From assembly GCF_019037185.1 (NCBI RefSeq), contig NZ_JAHHXM010000013.1, positions 1-64,000 on the forward strand: a DNA stretch of 64,000 nt. Direction: 5' to 3'. The notes under the pieces are model-generated. The model had not been told where the DNA came from and ran no database searches. It saw only the letters and a list, made by a program, of their open reading frames with translations. Below are positions 38,920-47,043 of the stretch, piece by piece. How positions within the stretch are numbered: the stretch's first letter is position 1; each line of letters begins with the position of its first letter. Origin of the DNA: Oceanobacillus caeni. Its GTDB lineage: Bacteria > Bacillota > Bacilli > Bacillales > Amphibacillaceae. Position numbers and translations under genes: made by a program.

Positions 38920-39103
38920 AAATAAACAATTCATCTACCTTTACTTTTAACGTTTTTGATAATTTGAAAGCCAGTTCCAGTGTGGGATCATATTTATCAT
39001 TCTCTATACAATTTATTGTTTGTCTAACAACTCCACACTTCTTAGCAAGTTGCTCTTGTGTTATCCCCAATTTGTTCCGTATTGCTTTAATTTTATTTTT
39101 CAA
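38912..39103 (-). CDS. XRE-family small transcriptional regulator
   Basis: A 63-residue single-domain helix-turn-helix protein (IKAIRNKLGITQEQLAKKCG, VVRQTINCIENDKYDPTLEL), like the small YozG-type regulators. The likely start is TTG at 39103 with AGGTGA 8 bp upstream; a GTG at 39112 overlaps that site. It precedes the deformylase gene and overlaps it by 8 bp, so both should share one transcript. A 17-bp palindrome covering its -10 box suggests autorepression. Confidence 0.85.
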   Translation of the reverse strand: MKNKIKAIRNKLGITQEQLAKKCGVVRQTINCIENDKYDPTLELAFKLSKTLKVKVDELFIYE

Positions 39104-39133
39104 CAGTATCACCTATGTCAAAGATATTGGACA

Positions 39134-39166
39134 TTGTTATTATAACAATTACAATAAACATGTCAA
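39134..39166 (-). promoter_or_regulatory. Promoter and operator of the XRE-def cargo unit
   Basis: Read on the minus strand: TTGACA (complement of 39161-39166), a 16-bp spacer and TATAAT (complement of 39139-39144) preceded by TG. The -10 lies within a perfect palindrome ATTGTTA-TTA-TAACAAT (39134-39150). A strong promoter with an operator over its -10, as expected for autoregulation by the XRE protein. Confidence 0.8.
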
Positions 39167-39236
39167 TAACTTTGGATATTTTTGAAAATATCTATTGGTG
39201 GTTTTTGTACGCAGTAATCTGAATGCTCGCAAAAGG

Positions 39237-39301
39237 TTGGCACACTTTGGCACAGTTTGGCATACGATGACACTGTTTGTCTGTAGTGAAAGTTATATAA
39301 T
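39237..39301 (+). promoter_or_regulatory. Candidate activator-dependent late promoter
   Basis: Three direct repeats TTGGCAC (39237), TTGGCAC (39247) and TTGGCAT (39257) are spaced exactly 10 bp apart. A consensus -10, TATAAT (39296-39301), follows, but the -35 position (39273-39278, CTGTTT) is poor. The repeats would lie around -71 to -45, the usual place for an activator. The late operon starts downstream. Confidence 0.65.
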
Positions 39302-39326
39302 GGTAGTATGGAATATTAATAAACAG

Positions 39327-39366
39327 AAGCCTTCACGGGAGAACCACTCCTGCGAGGGCTTTTTCT
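39327..39366 (+). terminator. Leader hairpin before the HNH gene
   Basis: AAGCCTTCACGGGAG (39327-39341) and CTCCTGCGAGGGCTT (39347-39361) pair over 15 positions with three non-Watson-Crick pairs, and TTTTCT follows. It lies between the candidate late promoter and the first late gene, so it would act as an attenuator. Confidence 0.7.
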
Positions 39367-39387
39367 ATGGGCAAAAGGAGGTGCAGT

Positions 39388-39747
39388 ATGCCAAAGAAAC
39401 CTAAGCGACCGTGCTCTTACCCTGGTTGCCCAGAGCTAACCGACAAGCGCTTTTGTGAAGAGCATAGCAAGAAGGAAGCTGCACGGTATGAAAAGTATGA
39501 TCGTGACCCAGCAACACGTAAGCGTTATGGTCGTGCTTGGAAAAGAATACGTGACCGTTACATTGCAGCTCATCCTCTTTGTGAGGAATGCAAACGACAA
39601 GGAAAGCTGACCCCAGCAACCGAAGTGCATCACATTCTTCCTCTTGCAAGAGGAGGGACTGACGATAGAAGTAATCTGATGGCTCTTTGTACTCCTTGCC
39701 ACTCTGCAATCACAGCAAGAGATGGAGATCGTTGGGGAACCCGGTAG
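39388..39747 (+). CDS. HNH endonuclease
   Basis: A 119-residue HNH nuclease. Structural cysteines come in CSYPGCPEL, FCEEH, CEECKRQG and CTPCHSAI; the catalytic block is EVHHILPLARGG and DDRSNLMALC. In HK97-type phages an HNH protein encoded next to the terminase is needed for DNA cutting during packaging. AAAAGGAGGTG precedes the ATG at 39388; the ATG at 39367 lies before that site. First gene of the late operon. Confidence 0.9.
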   Translation: MPKKPKRPCSYPGCPELTDKRFCEEHSKKEAARYEKYDRDPATRKRYGRAWKRIRDRYIAAHPLCEECKRQGKLTPATEVHHILPLARGGTDDRSNLMALCTPCHSAITARDGDRWGTR

Positions 39748-39858
39748 GGGGAGTCAAATCTCTACAGCTTTTTAAATGTGCAACGGGCGTGGGGTAACGC
39801 GTGAAAATTCGCGGTTTCAAACGGGGTAATAGGCCCATCGATGAAAAGAGGTGAGTGA

Positions 39859-40410
39859 ATGGCCAAAGATGGAACAAATCGAGGCGGCGCCCGTATAGGC
39901 TCCGGTCAAAAGAAAAAACCACTTGCTGACAAAATTGCTGAGGGAAATCCCGGTAAAAGAAAGCTTGAAGTCGTCGAGTTCAAGAATACTGCTGACCTGA
40001 AGGGGCAGGAAATGCCAAAACCAAGGGCCATGCTCTCCGCAGTGCAAAAGGATGGGAAAACCTTAGAAGCGAGTGAAATCTATGAAATTACATGGAAATG
40101 GCTTGAGGAGCGAGAATGTGCCCATTTGGTACTTCCACAGCTTCTAGAGCGATATGCCATGAGTGCGGCCAGATGGATACAGTGTGAGGAAGCAGTAACC
40201 GAGTTTGGCTTTCTAGCCAAGCACCCAACCACCGGCAATGCTATTCAAAGTCCTTATGTAGCGATGAGTCAGAACTTTATGAGTCAGACAAACAGGCTAT
40301 GGATGGAGATATATCAAATCGTTCGAGAGAACTGTGCTACAGAGTATTCTGGTTTAAACCCACAGGACGATGTGATGGAGCGACTGCTATCTGCCCGCAG
40401 AGGAAAATAA
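39859..40410 (+). CDS. Phage terminase small subunit (P27 family)
   Basis: A 183-residue P27-family small terminase, with the Gly/Arg-rich N-terminus (NRGGARIGSGQKKKP), GNPGKRKL, and the helical core EITWKWLEERECAHLVLPQL. It recognises the packaging site and guides the large subunit. AAGAGGTGAGTG lies before the ATG. It follows the HNH gene and precedes metK, which separates it from the large subunit encoded 3.7 kb downstream. Confidence 0.88.
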   Translation: MAKDGTNRGGARIGSGQKKKPLADKIAEGNPGKRKLEVVEFKNTADLKGQEMPKPRAMLSAVQKDGKTLEASEIYEITWKWLEERECAHLVLPQLLERYAMSAARWIQCEEAVTEFGFLAKHPTTGNAIQSPYVAMSQNFMSQTNRLWMEIYQIVRENCATEYSGLNPQDDVMERLLSARRGK

Positions 40411-40430
40411 AAATGAGGAGATATGATGTA

Positions 40431-41606
40431 ATGAGTAAAAGATATTTAACAGCAGAAAGTGTATGTGCTGGACATCCTGACAAACTATGCGACATCATAG
40501 CAGATAGCATTTTGGAAGCTTGCCTACGTAAAGATAGGGCATCACGTGTCGCTTGTGAGGTAATGGCAACCAAGGGGAAAATTATCGTGGCGGGCGAGAT
40601 CTCCTGCAGCGAGAAAGTGAACATTAGAGACATTGTAAAAACTGTACTGAAAGATGTGGGATACAATCCTCTAAAATTTTTGATTTATGTATATGTACAT
40701 AATCAAAGTGTAGATATTGCGGCTGGTGTGAATACCGCACTAGAAGCACGAAATGGCATAAACGAACAGTACGGTTCAATAGGTGCCGGAGACCAGGGAA
40801 CAATGTATGGCTTTGCTACAAAGGAAACAAGAGAAATGCTTCCCCTACCCCTTGTACTATCTCACAGAATCGTAAAGAGACTGGATGATTGTCGCAAAGG
40901 AAAGCTGATCAAAGGGATTCTTCCTGATGGTAAAGCACAGGTAACGGTGGAATATGAGGATGACACTCCAGTGAGAATAAAGACGATTGTGATTTCTGTG
41001 CAGCATGATAAGAATAAAACACAGGAAGAACTTAAGGCGGATATTCTTAACAATGTCTTATGGCAATGCTTTGAGGATTTCCCTTTTGATGATGAAACAG
41101 AACTTCTCGTCAATCCATCTGGTCAGTTTGTTCTTGGTGGACCCGCTGCCGACACGGGTTTGACTGGAAGAAAAATCATGATCGACACCTATGGAGGGCT
41201 TTCATCTCATGGAGGTGGTGCTCTTTGTGGTAAAGACCCAACCAAAGTTGACCGAAGCGGTGCTTACATGGCTCGGTATATTGCCAAGCATATTGTTTGG
41301 TGTGGTTATGCAAAGAAGTGTGAAGTGAGTATTTCCTATGCCATTGGTAAGGCAAATCCAGTAGCCTTTACTGTAAATACCCTTGGCACTGGAACTGTTT
41401 CTGATGAAATATTAACTATTGCAGCTCAGGAGACTTTCAACTTAAGACCTGCGGCCATCATTGAAAAACTACGTCTTAGAAATGTGGTTTATTCTGACAC
41501 AGCGGCTTATGGTCACTTTAATAGTTGTCTGTTCCCGTGGGAGGATGTAAATAAATACAGTGAATTTAGAAAGGCGGTGGAAAAGTATGTTGATAGAGAA
41601 GATTAA
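40431..41606 (+). CDS. metK: S-adenosylmethionine synthetase (phage-borne MetK)
   Basis: A 391-residue methionine adenosyltransferase, normal length, making SAM from ATP and methionine. Conserved parts: ESVCAGHPDKLCDIIADSIL, the ATP/metal motif GAGDQGTMYGFAT, NPSGQFVLGGPAADTGLTGR, and the phosphate-binding GGGALCGKDPTKVDRSGAY. The active-site residues look intact. AGGAG (40416-40420) is 10 bp before the ATG at 40431. It is followed, with a 20-bp overlap, by a DNA methyltransferase that uses SAM. It is distinct from a host metK, which would not be expected in a phage late operon. Confidence 0.92.
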   Translation: MSKRYLTAESVCAGHPDKLCDIIADSILEACLRKDRASRVACEVMATKGKIIVAGEISCSEKVNIRDIVKTVLKDVGYNPLKFLIYVYVHNQSVDIAAGVNTALEARNGINEQYGSIGAGDQGTMYGFATKETREMLPLPLVLSHRIVKRLDDCRKGKLIKGILPDGKAQVTVEYEDDTPVRIKTIVISVQHDKNKTQEELKADILNNVLWQCFEDFPFDDETELLVNPSGQFVLGGPAADTGLTGRKIMIDTYGGLSSHGGGALCGKDPTKVDRSGAYMARYIAKHIVWCGYAKKCEVSISYAIGKANPVAFTVNTLGTGTVSDEILTIAAQETFNLRPAAIIEKLRLRNVVYSDTAAYGHFNSCLFPWEDVNKYSEFRKAVEKYVDRED

Positions 41607-42843
41607 AACGAAACAACTCATCCCCGCTGAATATAACCCAAGGAAGGATTTAAAACCTGGTGATCCGGAATATGAGAAACTTAAACGCTCCCTTGAGGAG
41701 TTTGGATATGTAGAACCCGTTATATGGAATAAGACCACAGGCAAAGTTATCGGAGGGCATCAACGCTTGAAAGTCCTGCTGAGTATGGGCATGGATGAAA
41801 TAGAATGCGTAGTTGTCGAAATGGATGAGCAAAAGGAAAAGGCTCTAAACATTGCACTAAATAAAATAAGTGGCGATTGGGATAAAGATAAATTGGCACT
41901 TCTCATTACAGACCTAAATGCTTCTGATTTTGATGTTTCTCTTACAGGATTTGACCCAGGAGAGTTGGAGGATCTTTTCAAAGATTCCCTTAAGGATAAT
42001 ATAAAAGAAGATGATTTCGATGTAGACAGCGAGCTGAAAAAGCCCGCTGTTTCGAATTTAGGGGATGTTTGGATACTCGGACAGCATCGATTAGTCTGCG
42101 GAGACAGTACAAAGAAAGACACCTTTGATGTCTTAATGGATGGGAAAGCTGCCAATCTGGTAGTTACGGACCCTCCATATAACGTCAACTATGAAGGCAC
42201 TGCTGGAAAAATCAAAAATGACAATATGGCGAATGAAGCGTTCTATGATTTCCTGCTTGCGGCATTTCAAAACACCGAGGCAGCGATGGCAAAGGACGCT
42301 TCTATTTATGTATTCCATGCTGATACGGAAGGACTCAATTTTAGAAGAGCATTCTCCGATGCAGGATTTTATCTTTCTGGTACTTGTATATGGAAAAAGC
42401 AGTCCCTTGTTCTCGGTCGCTCTCCTTATCAGTGGCAACATGAACCTGTACTCTTTGGATGGAAAAGGAAAGGCAAGCATCTCTGGTATTCAGACCGTAA
42501 GCAGACCACCATCTGGGAGTTTGAGAAACCGAAGAAAAACAGCGACCACCCAACCATGAAACCAGTGGCACTTGTGGCATACCCCATTATGAATTCGAGC
42601 CTTAGTAACTGTATCGTGCTTGATCCCTTCGGCGGTTCAGGAAGTACACTGATTGCCTGTGAGCAGACAAATAGAATCTGCTACACCATTGAACTGGATG
42701 AAAAGTACTGTGATGTCATTGTGGAAAGGTATATTGAGCAAGTCGGAAACTCGGATGGTGTGTTTCTTTTAAGAGATGGTTCGAAATTTAGATATGGTGA
42801 CCTGCCAAATGTTGATTTATCTACACAAAATACCGCCGATTAA
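41587..42843 (+). CDS. ParB-like N-terminal domain + DNA methyltransferase fusion
   Basis: A 418-residue fusion. Residues 1-100 form a ParB/sulfiredoxin-like domain (LIPAEYNPRKDLKPG, GGHQRLKVLLSMG); the rest is an amino-methyltransferase of the beta class with DPPYNVNYEG near residue 193 and the SAM loop DPFGGSGSTLIAC near 346. It probably methylates the element DNA at N6-adenine or N4-cytosine; the ParB part may bind or act on nucleotides. AGGCGGTGG precedes the ATG at 41587, which lies inside the end of metK. Confidence 0.9.
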   Translation: MLIEKIKTKQLIPAEYNPRKDLKPGDPEYEKLKRSLEEFGYVEPVIWNKTTGKVIGGHQRLKVLLSMGMDEIECVVVEMDEQKEKALNIALNKISGDWDKDKLALLITDLNASDFDVSLTGFDPGELEDLFKDSLKDNIKEDDFDVDSELKKPAVSNLGDVWILGQHRLVCGDSTKKDTFDVLMDGKAANLVVTDPPYNVNYEGTAGKIKNDNMANEAFYDFLLAAFQNTEAAMAKDASIYVFHADTEGLNFRRAFSDAGFYLSGTCIWKKQSLVLGRSPYQWQHEPVLFGWKRKGKHLWYSDRKQTTIWEFEKPKKNSDHPTMKPVALVAYPIMNSSLSNCIVLDPFGGSGSTLIACEQTNRICYTIELDEKYCDVIVERYIEQVGNSDGVFLLRDGSKFRYGDLPNVDLSTQNTAD

Positions 42844-42859
42844 TAGAATCAGAAAGATG

Positions 42860-42892
42860 CTCTAAATGACTTGATAATAACAGCTTTTAGAG
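42860..42892 (+). other. Small hairpin after the methyltransferase gene
   Basis: CTCTAAA (42860-42866) pairs with TTTAGAG (42886-42892), loop 19 nt, no T-run. A mRNA structure between two late genes; function unclear. Confidence 0.35.
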
Positions 42893-42932
42893 TGATATAT
42901 GTACGTACCGAAAGTAGAAAGGCGGTATGAAA

Positions 42933-43625
42933 ATGCAGATTAACTATAATGTTACAGGACCAAAAAGAAAAGCACTGGTTAACGCAATCAGCCAAGAACT
43001 AAATGCCCCTGTAAAATATCTCGGAGCACCTACATTTGCATATGAGGTGGCAGACTACAATGTTAACAAAAACGGAGTTCTAAGTGGACCAGACAATAAG
43101 GAACTGGTCGATGATCTATTGAGATTTCACGATTTCAAAGCAATTTCAGAAGAATTTGACACACCACTTCCGAAAGCAGAAGTAAATGAAAGGGAAGAAT
43201 CTATCAATCTGATAATTCAAATGCCACGGGCGGATTTTACCGACACGGCAATCGAGAACCTAAAAGGATTAGTAGAAAGTAAAGCTACTCTTATAAAGAA
43301 AGCACTTGATACGGACTCCATTCCCATCATTGAAGATGAGGAATATGTCACCTTCCCTTGGTTTCAAAGTAAGTGCGCCTCAGAGGAGGTTAAGGCATAC
43401 ACCCATTTTGTCACGGCACTTTGCGAAATGGCGAAAAAACACACCCGTGTCAATTCCACCGAGAAATCAGTAGAGAATGAAAAGTACGCTTTCCGTTGCT
43501 TCCTGCTAAGGCTCGGCTTTATCGGACCAGAATATAAGAGGGAACGAAAGATTCTCCTCTCGAGGCTTTCAGGTAGCTCCGCTTTCAAAAGCGGAACGGC
43601 CAAGCAGGAGGTGAGTGAACAATGA
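42933..43625 (+). CDS. Conserved phage protein (virulence-protein-like), unknown function
   Basis: A 230-residue acidic protein. Homologues in mobile elements are often called virulence-related protein, but I see no enzyme motif. MQINYNVTGPKRKALVNAIS opens it; a central acidic part is followed by WFQSKCASEEVKAYTHFVTA and a basic C-terminus (IGPEYKRERKILLSRLSG). AAAGGCGG is 8 bp before the ATG at 42933, better than 42927. Overlaps the DUF4314 gene by 4 bp. Confidence 0.65.
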   Translation: MQINYNVTGPKRKALVNAISQELNAPVKYLGAPTFAYEVADYNVNKNGVLSGPDNKELVDDLLRFHDFKAISEEFDTPLPKAEVNEREESINLIIQMPRADFTDTAIENLKGLVESKATLIKKALDTDSIPIIEDEEYVTFPWFQSKCASEEVKAYTHFVTALCEMAKKHTRVNSTEKSVENEKYAFRCFLLRLGFIGPEYKRERKILLSRLSGSSAFKSGTAKQEVSEQ

Positions 43626-43849
43626 ATATCATTCACCCAGAAATGCTAAAGCAACTTAGAAGCTATTACACTCCAGGAACACGTGTGATGCTACTTAAAA
43701 TGAACGACCCTTATACTAAACTTCAGCCTGGATCTAAAGGTACGGTTACTAGTGTTGATGACATAGGAACGATTCATGTCAGTTGGGATTCGGGTGGTTC
43801 CCTTGGAGTAGCCTTTGGTGAGGATTTATGCAAGAGAATCGAAGAGTAA
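43622..43849 (+). CDS. DUF4314 domain protein
   Basis: A 75-residue DUF4314 protein with a small beta-barrel look: YYTPGTRVMLLKMNDPYTKL, GSKGTVTSVDDIGTIHVSWD. The pattern resembles SH3-like or KOW-like barrels. Function unknown. Starts by 4-bp overlap (ATGA) with the previous gene. Confidence 0.75.
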   Translation: MNIIHPEMLKQLRSYYTPGTRVMLLKMNDPYTKLQPGSKGTVTSVDDIGTIHVSWDSGGSLGVAFGEDLCKRIEE

Positions 43850-43872
43850 ACATGAATCGGGGGAGGTAATAA

Positions 43873-44061
43873 ATGAATGAGATAATCAAAGAACAAATCC
43901 TTTCCATCCGAGAAAGTGGAGTCACAAATATGTTTGATGCAAATCGAGTCCAGTATGAAGCAAATGAACGAGGGTTTTATGAATTGGTAGTCTATTTAAT
44001 AGACCATAAAACGGAATATGCTCATTTCATACTGACGGGGGAAGTGGATGAAAAGAAGTAA
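43873..44061 (+). CDS. DUF5049-like small phage protein
   Basis: A 62-residue protein (EQILSIRESGVTNMFDANRV, FYELVVYLIDHKTEYAHFIL) matching the DUF5049 pattern. Function unknown. GGGGGAGGTAA precedes the ATG. It ends 21 bp before a hairpin with a T-rich tail. Confidence 0.7.
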   Translation: MNEIIKEQILSIRESGVTNMFDANRVQYEANERGFYELVVYLIDHKTEYAHFILTGEVDEKK

Positions 44062-44082
44062 AAAAAATTTAACTAGGATAAG

Positions 44083-44122
44083 GAGAAGGGCTTCATCTAT
44101 AGGATTGAGGCTCTTTTCTTTT
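44083..44122 (+). terminator. Intra-operonic hairpin before the large terminase gene
   Basis: GAGAAGGGCTTC (44083-44094) and GAGGCTCTTTTC (44107-44118) form a 12-bp RNA stem with three G-U pairs, followed by TTTTGTCC. Similar in shape to those at 39327 and 59950. Confidence 0.6.
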
Positions 44123-44150
44123 GTCCTTTTTCATAAAAGGGGCGGTGTTT

Positions 44151-45755
44151 ATGCGGAAACTGAAGAAATATAAGCCGACCGCCTTTATAGCTGATGGGTC
44201 ATATTACGATAAGGATGCTGCTGATTACGCTGTAGCTTTTATCGAAGCACTCTCCCATACGAAAGGTTTATGGGCAGGTAAGCCTTTTGAACTTATCGAT
44301 TGGCAGGAGCAAATAATCCGTGATTTATTTGGAATTTTAAAGCCAGATGGATATCGGCAGTTTAATACTGCTTATGTAGAGATACCTAAAAAGATGGGAA
44401 AAAGCGAGCTTGCCGCAGCAATTGCACTTCTCCTCACTTGCGGTGATGGTGAAGAACGGGCAGAGGTGTACGGTTGTGCCGCTGACCGCCAGCAGGCATC
44501 AATTGTATTTGAAGTAGCAGCCGATATGGTGCGGATGTGTCCGGCACTGAATAAACGAGTAAAGTTGCTGGCTTCAACTAAGCGATTGGTGTACCTGCCG
44601 ACCAACAGCTTCTATCAGGTATTGTCGGCTGAAGCCTATTCCAAACACGGCTTCAATATACATGGTGTTGTTTTTGATGAACTTCATACTCAGCCAAACC
44701 GCAAATTATTTGACGTTATGACGAAAGGATCTGGGGATGCGAGGACCCAACCACTATATTTTCTTATCACCACTGCGGGGACGGATACCCAGAGTATTTG
44801 CTACGAAACACACCAAAAAGCGGTTGATATTATTGAGGGCAGAAAATACGATCCTACCTTTTACCCCATAATCTATGGTGCCAAAGAAGAGGATGATTGG
44901 ACAGATCCAAAAGTGTGGAAGAAAGCAAATCCAAGCTTAGGAATTACGGTGGGAATTGACAAGGTAAGGGCAGCTTGTGAAAGTGCAAAGCAAAACCCTG
45001 CTGAAGAGAACAGCTTCAGGCAATTAAGATTGAATCAGTGGGTTAAACAGTCTGTCCGTTGGATGCCAATGGCAAAGTGGGATGCCTGTGCATTTCCAGT
45101 TATACCAGAAAGTCTTGAAGGGCGGGTATGTTATGGGGGTCTTGACTTATCTTCTACAACAGACATTACAGCCTTTGTGTTGGTGTTCCCACCAGAGGAT
45201 GAAACAGATAAATACGTTGTTCTTCCGTATTTTTGGATGCCAGAGGACAACATTGACCTCCGAGTTCGAAGAGACCATGTGCAATACGATCTTTGGGAGA
45301 AGCAAGGGTATATTCTAACTACAGAAGGCAATGTAGTACATTACGGCTACATTGAGCGGTTTATTGAGGAACTGGGAGAAAAGTATAACATTCGAGAAAT
45401 TGCTTTTGACCGTTGGGGAGCTGTTCAAATGGTTCAGAACCTTGAAGGATTAGGCTTTACTGTCGTTCCTTTCGGTCAAGGCTTTAAAGATATGTCACCA
45501 CCAACCAAAGAACTGATGAAATTGACATTAGAAGAAAGAATAGCGCACGGTGGGCATCCAGTACTTCGTTGGATGATGGACAACATCTTTATAAAAACTG
45601 ATCCAGCGGGCAACGTGAAGCCGGATAAAGAAAAAAGTACAGAAAAAATAGATGGCGCGGTGGCAACTATCATGGCACTTGATCGTGCTATTCGTTGTGG
45701 CTCAGGTAATAGTGGAGATTCGGTGTATGACGAGCGAGGTTTGATTGTCTTTTAA
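44151..45755 (+). CDS. Phage terminase large subunit
   Basis: A 534-residue packaging motor and nuclease. The ATPase domain has PKKMGKSELAAA (Walker A, near residue 78) and VVFDELHTQPN (Walker B, near 174), with ITTAGTDTQS as the coupling motif. The nuclease domain shows GGLDLSSTTDITAF and later FDRWGAVQMV and GAVATIMALDRA. Typical of HK97-like siphoviruses. AGGGGCGGTG precedes the ATG at 44151; an in-frame start at 44121 lies upstream of that site. Confidence 0.93.
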   Translation: MRKLKKYKPTAFIADGSYYDKDAADYAVAFIEALSHTKGLWAGKPFELIDWQEQIIRDLFGILKPDGYRQFNTAYVEIPKKMGKSELAAAIALLLTCGDGEERAEVYGCAADRQQASIVFEVAADMVRMCPALNKRVKLLASTKRLVYLPTNSFYQVLSAEAYSKHGFNIHGVVFDELHTQPNRKLFDVMTKGSGDARTQPLYFLITTAGTDTQSICYETHQKAVDIIEGRKYDPTFYPIIYGAKEEDDWTDPKVWKKANPSLGITVGIDKVRAACESAKQNPAEENSFRQLRLNQWVKQSVRWMPMAKWDACAFPVIPESLEGRVCYGGLDLSSTTDITAFVLVFPPEDETDKYVVLPYFWMPEDNIDLRVRRDHVQYDLWEKQGYILTTEGNVVHYGYIERFIEELGEKYNIREIAFDRWGAVQMVQNLEGLGFTVVPFGQGFKDMSPPTKELMKLTLEERIAHGGHPVLRWMMDNIFIKTDPAGNVKPDKEKSTEKIDGAVATIMALDRAIRCGSGNSGDSVYDERGLIVF

Positions 45756-45798
45756 ACCTTAATGGTTAGCACAACGTTGATATTCGGAGGTGACGCCT

Positions 45799-47043
45799 AT
45801 GAATCTAATAAAAGGACTGTTTCGGTCAAGAGACAAACCGCAAAACCGTGTGGGTAGTGCATTTTCCTTCCTGTTTGGCGGTACGTCATCTGGCAAAACG
45901 GTTAATGAACGTACTGCAATGCAGGCAACAGCGGTGTATGCCTGCGTAAGGATACTGGCTGAAGCGATTGCAGGACTGCCACTACATGTATATAGATATC
46001 GTTCTGATGGAGGTAAAGAAAAGATTCCTTTCCACCCGCTGTATTACCTTCTTCATGATGAACCAAATCCAGAGATGACTTCGTTCGTGTTTCGAGAAAC
46101 ACTGATGAGTCATCTTTTGCTTTGGGGAAATGCCTATGCACAGGTGGTCAGAAACGGTCGTGGGCAGGCAGTTGCACTTTATCCCTTACTCCCCAACAAG
46201 ATGGAAGTTAGTCGAGCAACAAACGGAGAGCTGGTATTTACCTACTATCGTGATACCGATGAAAGTGGCCTAAACCCAAAAGGTGGCTATGTCACACTCC
46301 GTAAAGATGAAGTCCTACACATACCTGGCTTAGGTTTTGATGGACTCATTGGTTATAGCCCAATCGCTATGGCGAAAAATGCAATCGGTATGTCACTTGC
46401 TACTGAAGAGTACGGTGCAGCATTCTTTGCCAATGGTGCTAATCCCGGAGGTGTGCTGGAACACCCAGGAGTAATCAAAGATATACAGAGGGTCAAGGAT
46501 AGTTGGAATAGTGCCTATCAAGGCACAGGCAATGCTCACAAAATCGCTGTGTTGGAAGAGGGGATGAAGTTTCAAGCCATCGGCATCCCTCCAGAACAGG
46601 CTCAATTTCTAGAAACACGGAAGTTTCAAATCAATGAGATTGCGAGAATTTTCCGTGTGCCGCCTCATATGGTGGGAGATTTAGAGAAATCCAGTTTCTC
46701 CAATATTGAACAGCAGTCTTTGGAGTTTGTAAAATACACCCTTGATCCGTGGGTGGTGCGATGGGAACAAAGTCTCCAGCAATCGCTTATTTTGCCTTCT
46801 GAGAAAACTTCACTGTTTATCAAGTTCAATTTGGACGGTCTGCTTCGTGGTGATTACCAAAGTCGTATGAATGGCTACGCTACAGGTCGTCAAAATGGCT
46901 GGATGTCAGCCAACGATATCCGTGAACTGGAGGACATGAACAGAATACCAGCTGAGGAAGGTGGCGATTTATATCTGGTTAACGGAAATATGACAAAACT
47001 GGCTGACGCAGGTGCGTTTGCCAAAACCGAAGGAGGTCAGTAA
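45799..47043 (+). CDS. HK97-family portal protein
   Basis: A 414-residue portal, the dodecameric DNA gate of the capsid. The family N-terminus (VNERTAMQATAVYACVRILA), LPLHVYRY, GYSPIAMAKNAIG and RIFRVPPHMVGDLEKSSFSN are diagnostic. CGGAGGTGA precedes the ATG at 45799; the GTG at 45790 lies in that site. It is followed without a gap by the protease gene. Confidence 0.94.
   Translation: MNLIKGLFRSRDKPQNRVGSAFSFLFGGTSSGKTVNERTAMQATAVYACVRILAEAIAGLPLHVYRYRSDGGKEKIPFHPLYYLLHDEPNPEMTSFVFRETLMSHLLLWGNAYAQVVRNGRGQAVALYPLLPNKMEVSRATNGELVFTYYRDTDESGLNPKGGYVTLRKDEVLHIPGLGFDGLIGYSPIAMAKNAIGMSLATEEYGAAFFANGANPGGVLEHPGVIKDIQRVKDSWNSAYQGTGNAHKIAVLEEGMKFQAIGIPPEQAQFLETRKFQINEIARIFRVPPHMVGDLEKSSFSNIEQQSLEFVKYTLDPWVVRWEQSLQQSLILPSEKTSLFIKFNLDGLLRGDYQSRMNGYATGRQNGWMSANDIRELEDMNRIPAEEGGDLYLVNGNMTKLADAGAFAKTEGGQ

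Noticed and set aside
39237-39260. Sigma-54 (-24/-12) promoter suggested by TTGGCAC
   Set aside because: No TTGC at the proper -12 distance; the 10-bp repeated pattern and the TATAAT fit an activator site better.
39195-39404. 69-codon ORF upstream of the HNH gene
   Set aside because: It covers the TTGGCAY repeats, the -10 box and the leader hairpin; better explained as regulatory DNA.
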